Source: Alphaproteobacteria bacterium (GTDB lineage Bacteria; Pseudomonadota; Alphaproteobacteria; Rhodospirillales; WMHbin7). Taken from it: a stretch of 64,000 nt of DNA. Under the pieces are notes generated by a model. The model was not told where the DNA came from. It worked only from the letters and a program-made list of their open reading frames with translations, and made no database searches. The translations under genes were made by a program, and so were the position numbers. Location: assembly GCA_015232335.1 (NCBI GenBank), contig JADFZV010000004.1, positions 1 through 64,000 on the forward strand, read 5' to 3'. Positions 9,136 to 18,011 of the stretch are shown piece after piece (within the stretch, counting starts at the first letter, position 1; every line of letters begins with the position of its first letter).

Positions 9136-9832
9136 ATTCCTGCCCGATCTGCTGCTGATTTCCGCCTGGGTGGTGCCTGTCTTGCTGGCCATCACGCTGC
9201 ACGAGGCGGCGCACGGTTTTGTCGCCTGGAAGCTGGGCGACCAGACGGCCTGGATGCTGGGCCGCGTGACCTTCAATCCGCTGCGCCATATCGATCCGTT
9301 CGGGACCGTCATCTTGCCCGGCCTGCTGATTCTGACCGGGGCGCCGATTCTCTTCGGCTTTGCCAAACCCGTGCCGGTAAATGGGGCCAATCTTAGAAAT
9401 CCCCGCTTCGGCATGGTCCTGGTGGCCGCTGCGGGGCCTGGAATCAATCTGGCCCTTGCCTTCGTTTCGGCCCTGCTCTTGAACCCTCTGGTCCCTGTCT
9501 TGATGGGGGACGAGGTCGATCTGGCTTGGCGCTGGCTGGGGGCAAATCTTTATAATGCCATTCAAATCAACTGTGTATTGGCTGTGTTCAACCTTCTGCC
9601 CTTGCTTCCCCTGGATGGGGGGCGCATTCTGGCCGGCCTGCTGCCCAGGCCCCTGGGGATAAGATTCGCACGCACGGAACGCGTTGGCTTATTGATCCTG
9701 CTGGGCGTTTTGTTCATCCTGCCGCTTCTTGGCTTGGTCCTGGGCTTCCATCTGAATATCCTGGGGCCTCTGGTCGGCCTGCCCGCCGAATGGCTGGCCG
9801 GACAATTCGTGGCACTGACGGGACTGCAATGA
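9128..9832 (+). CDS. M50-family site-2-protease-like membrane metalloprotease
   Basis: A 234-aa polytopic membrane protein. The zinc motif HEAAHG (HExxH) lies in the first helix at about residues 25-30, and the second ligand motif NLLPLLPLDGGR is near residue 155. It lacks a PDZ domain, so it belongs to the short S2P/M50B group rather than RseP. Members cut within or near membrane helices; the substrate here is unknown. The ATG at 9128 overlaps the nagZ stop by 8 bases and the gene ends ATGA over scpA, so all are in one operon. Conserved placement before scpA is known in alphaproteobacteria. Confidence 0.88.
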   Translation: MPEFLPDLLLISAWVVPVLLAITLHEAAHGFVAWKLGDQTAWMLGRVTFNPLRHIDPFGTVILPGLLILTGAPILFGFAKPVPVNGANLRNPRFGMVLVAAAGPGINLALAFVSALLLNPLVPVLMGDEVDLAWRWLGANLYNAIQINCVLAVFNLLPLLPLDGGRILAGLLPRPLGIRFARTERVGLLILLGVLFILPLLGLVLGFHLNILGPLVGLPAEWLAGQFVALTGLQ

Positions 9833-10650
9833 GCGACAACGAGGCCTTGTTCGAGGAAGACGACCAGCGGCGCAAGGACGAGGACGCTGCGACCACGCTT
9901 GTCATCGACATTGCGGGCTATGAAGGCCCGATCGATGTGCTGCTGGCCCTGGCCCGCGAGCAGAAGGTGGACCTGACCCGCATTTCCATTCTGCAACTGG
10001 CCGATCAGTATCTGGCCTTCATTCTGCGCATTCGCCACACCCATTTGGAACTGGCCGCCGATTATCTGGTGATGGCGGCCTGGCTGGCCTATCTAAAGTC
10101 GCGCCTGCTGTTGCCTGAGCCTCCGGCGGGCGAGGAGCCCTCGGCGGCCGACATGGCGGCGGCGCTGACCTACCAATTGCAGCGCCTGGAAGCCATGCAG
10201 GCGGCGGGCAAGCGCCTGATGGCCCTGCCGCGCCTGGGCATCGATGTCTTCAAGCGCGGCATGCCCGAGGATTTGCGGCCCGAGCGGCTGGTGGTCTATG
10301 ACCTGACGCTGTACGAGCTTTTGAAATCCTATTCCGATTTCAAACGGCGCGAGCAGTCCTCGACCATGACCATCGAGGCTATGGAGCTTTATGCCATCGA
10401 CGAGGCCTTGAAACGCCTGGAGCATCTGGTCGGGCGCGTGCCGGGTTGGCATACCCTGTTCAGCTTCCTGCCCACCGATCTGGTCGGCAATGGCCTTCTG
10501 TCCCGCTCGATTCTGGCCTCGTCCTTCGTGGCCACCCTTGAATTGACTCGTCTTGGCAAGCTGGAGCTGCGCCAGGAAGGACCGTTCGAGCCCATCTATA
10601 TCCGTCCGGGCGGCGTTTCCGCCCCAACTTCATCCGAAGCACCCTCATGA
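9829..10650 (+). CDS. scpA: Segregation and condensation protein A
   Basis: Kleisin subunit of the SMC-ScpAB condensin; 273 aa. The N-terminal motif YEGPIDVLLALAREQKVDL (about 28-46) is the ScpA hallmark that contacts SMC, and ISILQLADQYLAFI follows. The C-terminus carries a winged-helix end. The ATG at 9829 overlaps the upstream stop (ATGA), and the gene overlaps scpB in the same way, ensuring coupled production of the two partners. The first 25 residues are acidic and probably disordered. Confidence 0.92.
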   Translation: MSDNEALFEEDDQRRKDEDAATTLVIDIAGYEGPIDVLLALAREQKVDLTRISILQLADQYLAFILRIRHTHLELAADYLVMAAWLAYLKSRLLLPEPPAGEEPSAADMAAALTYQLQRLEAMQAAGKRLMALPRLGIDVFKRGMPEDLRPERLVVYDLTLYELLKSYSDFKRREQSSTMTIEAMELYAIDEALKRLEHLVGRVPGWHTLFSFLPTDLVGNGLLSRSILASSFVATLELTRLGKLELRQEGPFEPIYIRPGGVSAPTSSEAPS

Positions 10651-11669
10651 CCGATATATCCGAAGATGATCTGCCCCTCCATCCCGAAGCGCTTGAGGAA
10701 GGCGAAGCGGGCCTTGACGATCTCGAAGCGCTGGACGACGAACTGTCCGGCGAGGAGGAGCGGGAGACCCTTTCAGAAGTCGAGAAGGTCTTCGAGGCCA
10801 ATCAGCCCGGCCCTTACGATTCCTTTCGCAGTCTGCGCATCGTGGAAGCGCTTTTGTTTGCCTCGGCCGAGCCGATGAGCGTCCAGGCCATCGCCAGTCG
10901 CCTGCCGCCCGAAGCAGACGTGCCGGAATTGCTGGAAACCCTGCGCAGCCAATATGCCAATCGCGGAATCAATCTGTTTCGCGTGGGCGAGACCTGGGTG
11001 ATCCGCACCGCGCCCGATCTGGGCTCGGCCTTGAAGATCGAGGGAACGGAAACCCGGCGCCTCTCTCGGGCCGCCGTCGAAACGCTGGCCATCATCGCCT
11101 ATCATCAGCCCTCGACCCGGGCCGAGATCGAGGAAATACGCGGTGTTGCCTTGTCCAAGGGCACGCTGGACACCTTGTTCGAAGCGGGCTGGATCAAGCC
11201 CCGTGGGCGAAAGAAGGTGCCGGGCCGCCCGGTGATGTGGGTGACCACGCCGTCTTTCCTCGATCACTTCGGGCTGGAAAGCACGGACGATCTGCCGGGT
11301 GTCGAGGAATTGAAGGCCTCGGGCCTGTTGGATTCGCGCCCCACGATGTACGGCGCCTCGGCCCATGAGGATGCCGCCCTTCCCGAGGCGGGGCCCACGG
11401 TGGCCGCCGAGGGCAGCGTCGAGGAAGAACCCATCGAGCCGATGATCGAGGAACCTTTGCAAGCCAAGGTCGATTCCGACGATGAGGAATTGCTCCAGGA
11501 CGATGCGGGGTCTGACTCGGACGACGAGGATGATGCCGACGACGATGATGATGATGAGGACTCGGACGACGACGATGATGACGACGACGATGATGACGAT
11601 GACGACGACGAGCCCTTGCCTTTCACCCATCCGGCGCCGGATAAAAGCGACGAGGAAGAGGACGCTTAA
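10647..11669 (+). CDS. scpB: Segregation and condensation protein B with a long acidic tail
   Basis: ScpB dimer that binds ScpA in the SMC complex; 340 aa, longer than the usual 180-240. The winged-helix core lies at about residues 55-225 (RIVEALLFASAEPMS, ETLAIIAYHQPSTRAEIEEIRGV, GRPVMWVTT). It is flanked by an acidic N-terminal extension of about 50 residues and a C-terminal tail of about 90 residues that ends in a nearly pure Asp/Glu run (about 285-325), encoded by GAC/GAT repeats. The stop overlaps the stop of the convergent hydrolase gene by 4 bases. Core function is secure; the tail has no assigned role. Confidence 0.9.
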   Translation: MTDISEDDLPLHPEALEEGEAGLDDLEALDDELSGEEERETLSEVEKVFEANQPGPYDSFRSLRIVEALLFASAEPMSVQAIASRLPPEADVPELLETLRSQYANRGINLFRVGETWVIRTAPDLGSALKIEGTETRRLSRAAVETLAIIAYHQPSTRAEIEEIRGVALSKGTLDTLFEAGWIKPRGRKKVPGRPVMWVTTPSFLDHFGLESTDDLPGVEELKASGLLDSRPTMYGASAHEDAALPEAGPTVAAEGSVEEEPIEPMIEEPLQAKVDSDDEELLQDDAGSDSDDEDDADDDDDDEDSDDDDDDDDDDDDDDDEPLPFTHPAPDKSDEEEDA

Positions 11670-12574
11670 TCCTTCAAGAAGTTCGCCACCGCCTCTGCCG
11701 CGTCTTCCACGGCGAAATTGTTGAAGAAGTGGTCGGCGTCGGGAATGGTGACCAGCCTGACCTTCTTGCCGTCGGCCAGGGGTTTCACCGCTTCGGGCAG
11801 GCCCTTGATCAATTGATCGTCGCTGGCCGCCACTACCAGCACCGGCACCCGGATGCGGGGCAGCAGGGCGGGGGTATGGAAGCGCGGCTCGGCCCGGTAA
11901 TAGCTTTCGAAGGCTGCGGCGCTGACGCTGGTGGCCGGACAGGCCAGAAAATCCGTTTGCCCCATCATCTCATTTCCTTTCCCCGCCTTGACCAGGGCTA
12001 AGGCCCTGGCGAGAGGCTCATCCAGGGATTTTCCAAAGCGCGCCTGATACTGTGCGCTCGCACTGGTCTCATTCCAGGTCATGGGGGCCAGCAGAATCAC
12101 CTTGTTCACCACCGGGTCTTGGCGTTCGGCGGCGAACCAGGCGGTCTGGGCGCCGCCCCGTGAATGGCCCATCAGGGCCACCTTCGAAGCTCCCTGGCTC
12201 TTCAGCCAGGCCAGCCAGGCGCCGATATCATCCAACGCATCGGTATAGAGATGCCGGTGCGGGACCATGCAGTCATACATGCCCTTGCGGTCGCCCAGCC
12301 CCAGATTGAGTGTCAGAGCCAGCGTGTTGACGCCGTGCCCGGCCAGATGGGTCTGCATGGATGTGATGATCTGCATGCCGTTATGGGCCAGTGTGCCGTG
12401 TGTGATCAGCACCACCCCGTCCTTGATGTGCTTGCCGGGGGCCAGAGACAATTGGGCGTTCAGGGTCAATCCGCCTTTGCCGGATATCTGCACGGCTTTT
12501 CCCTCGGCCCATGCGGGCGTTGCGGAAAGACCAAGGGCAAGGGCGAATGCGGAAATGAGCAGGAACTTCTTCAT
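11666..12574 (-). CDS. Secreted alpha/beta hydrolase
   Basis: A 302-aa protein with a signal peptide (MKKFLLISAFALALGLS, cut after AWA at about 23) and an alpha/beta-hydrolase fold. The nucleophile elbow is GHSRGG (Ser near residue 140), the oxyanion region LITHGTLAHNG, a late Asp in VAASDDQL and the His in IPDADHFF, so the triad is complete. The periplasmic substrate is unknown. The start at 12574 was chosen for its GAGGAGACAT ribosome site and clean signal peptide. It is 17 bases downstream of the nucleosidase gene on the same strand, so probably co-transcribed. Confidence 0.82.
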   Translation of the reverse strand: MKKFLLISAFALALGLSATPAWAEGKAVQISGKGGLTLNAQLSLAPGKHIKDGVVLITHGTLAHNGMQIITSMQTHLAGHGVNTLALTLNLGLGDRKGMYDCMVPHRHLYTDALDDIGAWLAWLKSQGASKVALMGHSRGGAQTAWFAAERQDPVVNKVILLAPMTWNETSASAQYQARFGKSLDEPLARALALVKAGKGNEMMGQTDFLACPATSVSAAAFESYYRAEPRFHTPALLPRIRVPVLVVAASDDQLIKGLPEAVKPLADGKKVRLVTIPDADHFFNNFAVEDAAEAVANFLKD

Positions 12575-12591
12575 GACGGATGTCTCCTCGT

Positions 12592-13386
12592 TCAAGTATT
12601 CCCATCCAGCCAGGCCCGGGCCGTTCTGGCGGCGAGGTCCAGCGCCTCAAGGGCGCCGCTGTTCTCGCCTTTTTCGAAATCGTCGCCCGATTGTGCCATC
12701 TGGTTGGTGACATGGGCAAAGCAGATCAGGGGCAGGTTTTTTGCCGTCGAGAGGGCATAAAGGGCGGCGGCCTCCATTTCGACGGCTAGGATGCCCTCTT
12801 TGCGGTGTGCTGCGATGGCCTCTTCGGTTTCCCGATAGGGGGCGTCGGTGGTCCAGACGGTTCCGCGTTCCAGATTCTTAAGGCCGCTTAAGCGTTTCAG
12901 CACCAGGGGAGAGGGTTTCGCAAAGCGCCCGGGGGGTAGATAGTGATAGCTGGTACCCTCGTCGCGCAGCGCCTGCTCGATCAGGATGAAATAGGGGGGC
13001 TGACGAAGGGGGGAAATCTGCCCCGACGAGGTGATGCTGATCAGGAAGCGGCAGCCGCTGGCGAACATCTGCTCGGCCACCAGCACGGCATAAGGAGCGC
13101 CCACGGCGCAGCCGACGACGCCGAAGTCGAGACCATCCCAGGCAAAGCGCCACATTTCGGAATGGTAACAGGCCCAGTGGGAAACAGCTTGTGCCTGCCC
13201 GCTTCGCTTGAGATAGCGCACCATGTCGCCGTCGGGATCGAGCAGGCACAGCTCGGGCACGTCGTCATGCCCAAGCTCGCGCTGGCGCCGGGCTTCGCGC
13301 AGCAGGTTGGCGGGCTGGAAAACGGAAGGAGATTCCGTGTCTTTGAGAAGAAGGAGAGGGGGGATGTCGCCATTCATGCTCGGCAT
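12592..13386 (-). CDS. Nucleoside phosphorylase / AMP nucleosidase-like (PNP-UDP family)
   Basis: A 264-aa member of the phosphorylase/nucleosidase (PNP_UDP_1) fold: VVGCAVGAPYAVLVAEQMFASG forms the phosphate/ribose site, SITSSGQI follows, and VEMEAAALYALSTAKNL is the conserved Glu-Met-Glu signature that holds the ribose hydroxyls. It should split a purine or pyrimidine nucleoside or nucleotide into base and sugar; uridine phosphorylase and AMP nucleosidase are both possible. The start is uncertain: ATGs at 13386 and 13377 are plausible, and longer open frame upstream has no family resemblance. It is followed by the secreted hydrolase. Confidence 0.75.
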   Translation of the reverse strand: MPSMNGDIPPLLLLKDTESPSVFQPANLLREARRQRELGHDDVPELCLLDPDGDMVRYLKRSGQAQAVSHWACYHSEMWRFAWDGLDFGVVGCAVGAPYAVLVAEQMFASGCRFLISITSSGQISPLRQPPYFILIEQALRDEGTSYHYLPPGRFAKPSPLVLKRLSGLKNLERGTVWTTDAPYRETEEAIAAHRKEGILAVEMEAAALYALSTAKNLPLICFAHVTNQMAQSGDDFEKGENSGALEALDLAARTARAWLDGNT

Positions 13387-13644
13387 GTTAATCCATTTGC
13401 GCCATGCCGTTGACATCATTTCCTGGCTGCTACGGCGAGATGAGACGCGCCAGGAAGGGCGGATATCAAGAGAGAACCCATTCATCCGAGTTGGTTTTGA
13501 TTGCACCAAGTAACAACAAAACATTGCTGTAAATTCTCGAAATCCGGCTGCGACATGGAAAATCGCCTCGCTCAAACCGTTGCGGTGGGCTTGCGCATCT
13601 GCGATGATCCGGCCTCCCAAAATGGGTTAGCAAGAGGGCGTATC

Positions 13645-13899
13645 ATGGGTGGCTTTGGAAGCATTTGGCATTGGGTAATCGTTCTGATCATTGTTCTGCT
13701 CCTGTTCGGAGCGGGCAAGCTTCCGCGCCTGATGGGCGACATGGCCAAGGGCGTCAAGGCTTTCAAGGCGGGCTTAAAGGAAGAGGGCGGGGAAAGCGGC
13801 GAAGCCGATGCGGCAGCCAAGGCCGATCCCAAGCCGATCGACCAGTCGGCCCAGACGACGATGGCCGAGGCCAAGAAGGACGAAGCAGCCAAACATTGA
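13645..13899 (+). CDS. tatA: Twin-arginine translocase subunit TatA
   Basis: An 84-aa pore-forming component of the Tat exporter of folded proteins. The sequence opens [10 protein letters not shown], then a single membrane helix (about 8-25), the [21 protein letters not shown] hinge and amphipathic helix, and a charged C-terminal tail. The frame stays open upstream, but [10 protein letters not shown] is the family start. First gene of tatABC; tatB follows after 28 bases. The 258-base gap upstream, between this gene and the divergent nucleosidase gene, should hold its promoter; no strong motif was recognised there. Confidence 0.95.
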   Translation: MGGFGSIWHWVIVLIIVLLLFGAGKLPRLMGDMAKGVKAFKAGLKEEGGESGEADAAAKADPKPIDQSAQTTMAEAKKDEAAKH

Positions 13900-13927
13900 C
13901 CCTCAGGCCCAAGGAGCGGTCTGAACC

Positions 13928-14311
13928 GTGTTGGATGTCGATATCTCTGAACTGGCGGTGATTGCCGTGGTCGCCTTGGTGGTCATCGGCCCCAAGGATT
14001 TGCCCAAGGTGCTGCGCGTCATGGGCCAATGGACCAGGAAGGCGCGCCTGCTGGCGGGCGAGTTCCAGAAAAGCGTCGATGACATGATGCGCGAGTCCGA
14101 ACTGGACGACTTGAAAAAGCAGGCCCAGTCCTTCAACAACCTGAATGTCGGGCGCGAGATCGAGAAGGCGGTCGATCCCAAGGGCGAGATGAGCCAAGCC
14201 CTTTCCATCGAGGCCCATCAGTCGGTCGCTGCGGCCCAACTGGCGCCGCCCGCCGAGGCCATCGAGAGCGCAGAGAAGAAAGAGAGTCCCGGTGAAACCC
14301 GAGGAGCCTGA
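13928..14311 (+). CDS. tatB: Twin-arginine translocase subunit TatB
   Basis: A 127-aa TatB that, with TatC, recognises twin-arginine signal peptides. One N-terminal membrane helix (ISELAVIAVVALVVIGPKDLPKV) is followed by an amphipathic helix (RVMGQWTRKARLLAGEFQ) and a long charged tail. The start is a GTG at 13928. The 3' end overlaps the tatC start by 20 bases, so the two are translationally coupled. Confidence 0.93.
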   Translation: MLDVDISELAVIAVVALVVIGPKDLPKVLRVMGQWTRKARLLAGEFQKSVDDMMRESELDDLKKQAQSFNNLNVGREIEKAVDPKGEMSQALSIEAHQSVAAAQLAPPAEAIESAEKKESPGETRGA

Positions 14312-15113
14312 AGAGAAGAAAATGCCGCTGCTCGAGCATCTGATCGAGCTGCGCAACCGCCTTATGTGGTCGATGGCCTTCTTCGTGGTGGCTTTCTTCA
14401 TCAGCTACTACTTCGCCAATCACGTCTATGGTTTCCTGGTTCAGCCGCTGACCGACATTTTCGAGAGCATGGGCGGCAACCGGCGCATGATCTACACGGC
14501 GCTGACCGAAGCCTTCTTCACCTATGTCCGCGTCGCCATGTTCACGGCCCTGTTCATTTCCTTCCCTGTTTTTGCCAGCCAGCTTTGGGCCTTTATCGCG
14601 CCTGGCCTTTACAAGCACGAGCGCAGCGCCTTCCTGCCCTTTCTGTTCGCAACGCCGGTTTTGTTCCTGATGGGTGCGGCGCTGGTTTATTTCTTCATCA
14701 TCCCCATGGCCTGGCAGTTCCTGCTCTCCTTCGAGGCCCAGCCCCTGGATGGCGGCCTGCCCATTCAGTTGGAAGCCAAGGTGGGGGAATATCTGTCGCT
14801 GGTGATGAAGCTGATCTTCGCCTTCGGCATCGCCTTTCAGCTTCCCGTGCTGCTTACCCTGATGGCCCGTGTGGGGCTGGTGACATCGAAGGGGCTGGCC
14901 GAAAAGCGCCGTTACGCCGTCGTGCTGATCTTCGTGGCGGCTGCCATCCTGACCCCACCTGACGTGATCAGCCAGATCGGTCTGGCCGTGCCCATGATGA
15001 TTCTCTACGAATTGTCGATCTATTCCTGCAAGATCGTCGAGAAGAAAAAGGCCGAGAGCGAGGGCGACGACGACGATGGGGCGCTGGCGGAAACCGATTT
15101 CAACGAGAGTTAG
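14292..15113 (+). CDS. tatC: Twin-arginine translocase subunit TatC
   Basis: A 273-aa six-helix membrane protein, the main receptor of the Tat system. The family signature LLEHLIELRNRL is at about residues 13-24, with further conserved FPVFASQLWAFIAPGLYKHER and the final helices. The start is GTG at 14292, inside tatB. A charged cytoplasmic tail (KKKAESEGDDDDG) ends the protein. A palindromic repeat followed by a T run lies just downstream and may terminate the operon. Confidence 0.96.
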   Translation: MKPEEPEEKKMPLLEHLIELRNRLMWSMAFFVVAFFISYYFANHVYGFLVQPLTDIFESMGGNRRMIYTALTEAFFTYVRVAMFTALFISFPVFASQLWAFIAPGLYKHERSAFLPFLFATPVLFLMGAALVYFFIIPMAWQFLLSFEAQPLDGGLPIQLEAKVGEYLSLVMKLIFAFGIAFQLPVLLTLMARVGLVTSKGLAEKRRYAVVLIFVAAAILTPPDVISQIGLAVPMMILYELSIYSCKIVEKKKAESEGDDDDGALAETDFNES

Positions 15114-15144
15114 CGGACAGTTGAATAATGTATTTATTGCCTCT

Positions 15145-15185
15145 CTCACCCTTCGAGACGGGCCTTCGGCCCTCCTCAGGGTGAG
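15145..15185. repeat. Palindromic intergenic repeat, copy 1 (possible tatC terminator)
   Basis: A 41-base imperfect palindrome: CTCACCCT at 15145-15152 pairs with AGGGTGAG at 15178-15185, with an inner GGGCC-TTCG-GGCCC-like hairpin. It is followed directly by a run of six T (15188-15193), so it could also end tatC transcription. It matches copy 2 (15211-15253) in inverted orientation, which is typical of interspersed REP-like elements in alphaproteobacteria. Confidence 0.75.
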
Positions 15186-15210
15186 GGTTTTTTATGTTTC
15201 ATTGAGTTTC

Positions 15211-15253
15211 CTCATCCTGAGGAAGCCGCGAAGCGGCTGTCTCGAAGGATGAG
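15211..15253. repeat. Palindromic intergenic repeat, copy 2 (inverted)
   Basis: CTCATCCT at 15211-15218 pairs with AGGATGAG at 15246-15253, with an inner AGCCGC/GCGGCT hairpin. Its reverse complement shares the outer arm, the CTTCGAGAC block and the TCCTCAGG block with copy 1. The two copies face each other across about 25 bases. Confidence 0.75.
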
Positions 15254-15317
15254 GGCAAGAGTTGATTGCGGTTTTCTTCAGCGCGGCCTCGCTATCTTTG
15301 ACGACAGGATCTAGCTT

Positions 15318-16589
15318 ATGCATGACATCAAATTCATCCGCGAAAATCCCGAAGCCTTCGACGCCGGATTGAAGCGCCGTGGCTTGGAAGCACTTTCCCC
15401 CAGGTTGCTGGCGATCGATGCCGAGCGCCGGCGCCTGATGAGCGAATCTCAGGAGATTCAGGCAAGGCGCAACAAGGCCGCCAAGGAAATCGGCGCCATC
15501 AAATCGAAGGGCGGCGACGCCTCGGCCATCATGGCCCAGGTGGCGGCCGACAAGGATGCCGAGGCGCAAGCCGATGCCAGCGCCAAGGAGAAGGAAGCGG
15601 AACTGGAATCCGCGCTGATGACCATTCCCAACCTTCCAGCTTCTGATGTGCCGGACGGCGCCGATGAATCGGCCAATGTGGAAATCCGCAAAGTCGGCAC
15701 GCCGCCCTCGCTCGATTTCAAGCCCAAGGCGCATGACGAATTGGGCGTGGCCCTGGGCCTGATGGATTTCGACGCGGCGGCTAAATTGTCTGGCGCGCGT
15801 TTTGTGGTTCTGAAAGGCGCCTTGGCACGGCTGGAAAGGGCGCTCGGCGCCTTCATGCTCAATCTGCATACAAGGGAATTCTGTTATCTGGAAGTCAGCC
15901 CGCCGGTTCTGGTGAAGGACACAGCACTTTATGGCACCGGCCAGTTGCCTAAGTTCGGCGAAGACCTGTTTCGCACCGAGCAGGGCCATTGGATGATTCC
16001 CACTGCCGAGGTGCCGCTCACCAACCTTGTGGCGGGCGAAATCCTGGATGAAGACAAACTGCCGATCCGCATGACGGCGCTGACCAACTGCTTTAGATCC
16101 GAAGCCGGGGCGGCGGGCAAGGACACCAGGGGCATGATCCGCCAGCACCAGTTCCAGAAGGTGGAGCTGGTTTCCATCACCAGCCCGGAGCAAAGCGAGG
16201 AAGAACATCAGCGGATGCTCACCTGCGCTGAGGAGGTTCTGAAGCGCCTGGGACTGGCTTATCGTGTGGTGGCGCTCTGTTCCGGCGACATGGGCTTCTC
16301 GGCCCGCAAAACCTACGACATCGAAGTTTGGCTACCTGCCCAGAATGCCTACCGCGAAATTTCGTCTTGCTCAAATTGCGGCGATTTCCAAGCCTTGCGC
16401 ATGAAGGCGCGTTGCAGGAAGGCGGGCGACAAGGCGACGCGCCCGGTGCATACGTTGAACGGGTCGGGCCTAGCCGTGGGGCGCACGTTGGTGGCGGTGC
16501 TGGAGAATTATCAGCAGGCCGATGGCAGCATCCGTGTGCCCGAGGCGCTTAAGCATTACATGGGCGGGATCGAGGTTATTCAGCCGTGA
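15318..16589 (+). CDS. serS: Seryl-tRNA synthetase
   Basis: Class II synthetase charging tRNA-Ser; 423 aa, normal length. Residues about 25-105 form the antiparallel coiled-coil arm that grips the tRNA long variable loop. Motif 2 ([17 protein letters not shown], then [10 protein letters not shown]) and motif 3 ([16 protein letters not shown]) are intact. The start [14 protein letters not shown] is canonical. The stop overlaps the GTG start of surE, so serS-surE-pcm form one coupled operon. Confidence 0.97.
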   Translation: MHDIKFIRENPEAFDAGLKRRGLEALSPRLLAIDAERRRLMSESQEIQARRNKAAKEIGAIKSKGGDASAIMAQVAADKDAEAQADASAKEKEAELESALMTIPNLPASDVPDGADESANVEIRKVGTPPSLDFKPKAHDELGVALGLMDFDAAAKLSGARFVVLKGALARLERALGAFMLNLHTREFCYLEVSPPVLVKDTALYGTGQLPKFGEDLFRTEQGHWMIPTAEVPLTNLVAGEILDEDKLPIRMTALTNCFRSEAGAAGKDTRGMIRQHQFQKVELVSITSPEQSEEEHQRMLTCAEEVLKRLGLAYRVVALCSGDMGFSARKTYDIEVWLPAQNAYREISSCSNCGDFQALRMKARCRKAGDKATRPVHTLNGSGLAVGRTLVAVLENYQQADGSIRVPEALKHYMGGIEVIQP

Positions 16590-17371
16590 GCTTTGCCCCC
16601 ATCAAATCGCTCAAGAAATCGCGCATCCTGATTTCCAATGATGATGGAATCGAGGCCTCGGGCTTAAAGGCCCTTGAGCGCATCGCCAATGCGCTTTCCG
16701 ACGATGTGTGGGTGGTAGCCCCTGAGTCCGAGCAAAGTGCCGCCGGTCATTCGCTCACCCTTCGCCGTCCGCTTCGCATCAGAAAACTCGACAAGCGGCG
16801 TTATGCGGTGGATGGCACGCCGACGGATTGCGTGCTGCTGGCCATCAACAAGATCATGAAGGACAAGCGCCCGGACATCGTACTCTCTGGGGTTAATCGT
16901 GGCGGCAATCTGGGCGAGGACATCACCTATTCTGGCACGGTGGCAGCCGCCATGGAGGGAACCCTGCTTGGCCTGCGCTCGTTTGCGCTGTCGCAGGTGG
17001 TCTCTACAGATCATCCGGTGAAATGGGCCACCGCCGAGGCCTGGGCGCCCAAGCTCATCAAGAAGCTGTGTGGACAGCCTTGTGTTTCCAATGTTCTGAT
17101 GAATCTGAATTTCCCGGATGTGACCGCAGGCAAGGTGACAGGCGTCGTGCTGGCGCGCCAGGGCAAGCGCAAGATCGGCGACCAGATCTCCGAGCGCATC
17201 GATCCCAGGGGGCTGCCTTATATCTGGATCGGCGGCCAGCGCACCGAGGATCGTTCGACCCCCGGCACCGATCTCAATGCCATCTTCAAGGGCTTTGTCA
17301 CGGTAACGCCCCTGTGCGTCGATCTGACGCATGCCGCCTCGTTGGCCAAGCTTGAAGGTCTGTTCGCATGA
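16586..17371 (+). CDS. surE: 5'/3'-nucleotidase SurE
   Basis: Metal-dependent nucleoside monophosphate phosphatase (survival protein E); 261 aa. [15 protein letters not shown] carries the metal-binding Asp pair (19-20), and [25 protein letters not shown] is the conserved central motif. The start is GTG at 16586 inside the end of serS. The stop overlaps the pcm start. SurE and Pcm are paired in many proteobacteria as stress-survival genes. Confidence 0.95.
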   Translation: MSFAPIKSLKKSRILISNDDGIEASGLKALERIANALSDDVWVVAPESEQSAAGHSLTLRRPLRIRKLDKRRYAVDGTPTDCVLLAINKIMKDKRPDIVLSGVNRGGNLGEDITYSGTVAAAMEGTLLGLRSFALSQVVSTDHPVKWATAEAWAPKLIKKLCGQPCVSNVLMNLNFPDVTAGKVTGVVLARQGKRKIGDQISERIDPRGLPYIWIGGQRTEDRSTPGTDLNAIFKGFVTVTPLCVDLTHAASLAKLEGLFA

Positions 17372-18009
17372 CGGTGGCTTCGCGCAAGATCCGTCTGCTG
17401 ATGGAATTGCGCGCTGGCGGCGTGATCGATACCCGTGTGCTGTCGGCCATTGAGCTGACGCCGCGCGAGCAGTTCGTCGAACAGAATTTTCTTGATCAGG
17501 CCTATGACAACAACGCGCTGCCCATCGGCTGCGGCCAGACCATCAGCCAGCCCCTGGTGGTGGGGTTGATGACGCAAGCCCTTCAACTGGGCGATCGCAT
17601 GAAGGTGCTGGAGATCGGCACCGGATCAGGCTATCAGACGGCGATTCTGGCCAAGCTGGCAAGGCGCGTCTATACTATCGAGCGCCACCGCCCGCTTCTC
17701 AAGCAGGCCGAGGCGCGTTTTTTGGAATTGCGTTTGCACAACATCACCAGCCTGTGTGCCGATGGCTTCAAGGGCTGGCCAGAGCAAGCGCCCTTCGACC
17801 GCATCATTCTCACCGCCGCTCCTTTCGATGTTCCAAAAACCTTGCTGGACCAGTTGGATGTGGGGGGCATTCTGGTGGCGCCATTGGGTGACGAGAATGG
17901 CGAGCAGCATTTGGTTAAATACACCCGCACGGAACAGGATTTCGAAATCGAAAGCCTGTTCGGGGTGCGTTTTGTGCCTTTGTTGCCGGGCGTTCCCGAC
18001 GCGAAATAG
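17368..18009 (+). CDS. pcm: Protein-L-isoaspartate O-methyltransferase
   Basis: SAM-dependent repair enzyme that methylates isoaspartyl residues in aged proteins; 213 aa. Motif I is VLEIGTGSGYQTAILAKL (about 74-91), and the family-specific region GQTISQPLVVGLMTQAL precedes it. The ATG overlaps the surE stop. It converges on the histidine kinase gene with only 2 bases between the two stop codons. Confidence 0.95.
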   Translation: MTVASRKIRLLMELRAGGVIDTRVLSAIELTPREQFVEQNFLDQAYDNNALPIGCGQTISQPLVVGLMTQALQLGDRMKVLEIGTGSGYQTAILAKLARRVYTIERHRPLLKQAEARFLELRLHNITSLCADGFKGWPEQAPFDRIILTAAPFDVPKTLLDQLDVGGILVAPLGDENGEQHLVKYTRTEQDFEIESLFGVRFVPLLPGVPDAK

Positions 18010-18011
18010 GA

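Noticed and set aside
7984..9447. A 487-codon minus-strand frame across the SPOR gene, nagZ and the M50 gene
   Set aside because: Covers three well-supported plus-strand genes and has no family resemblance.
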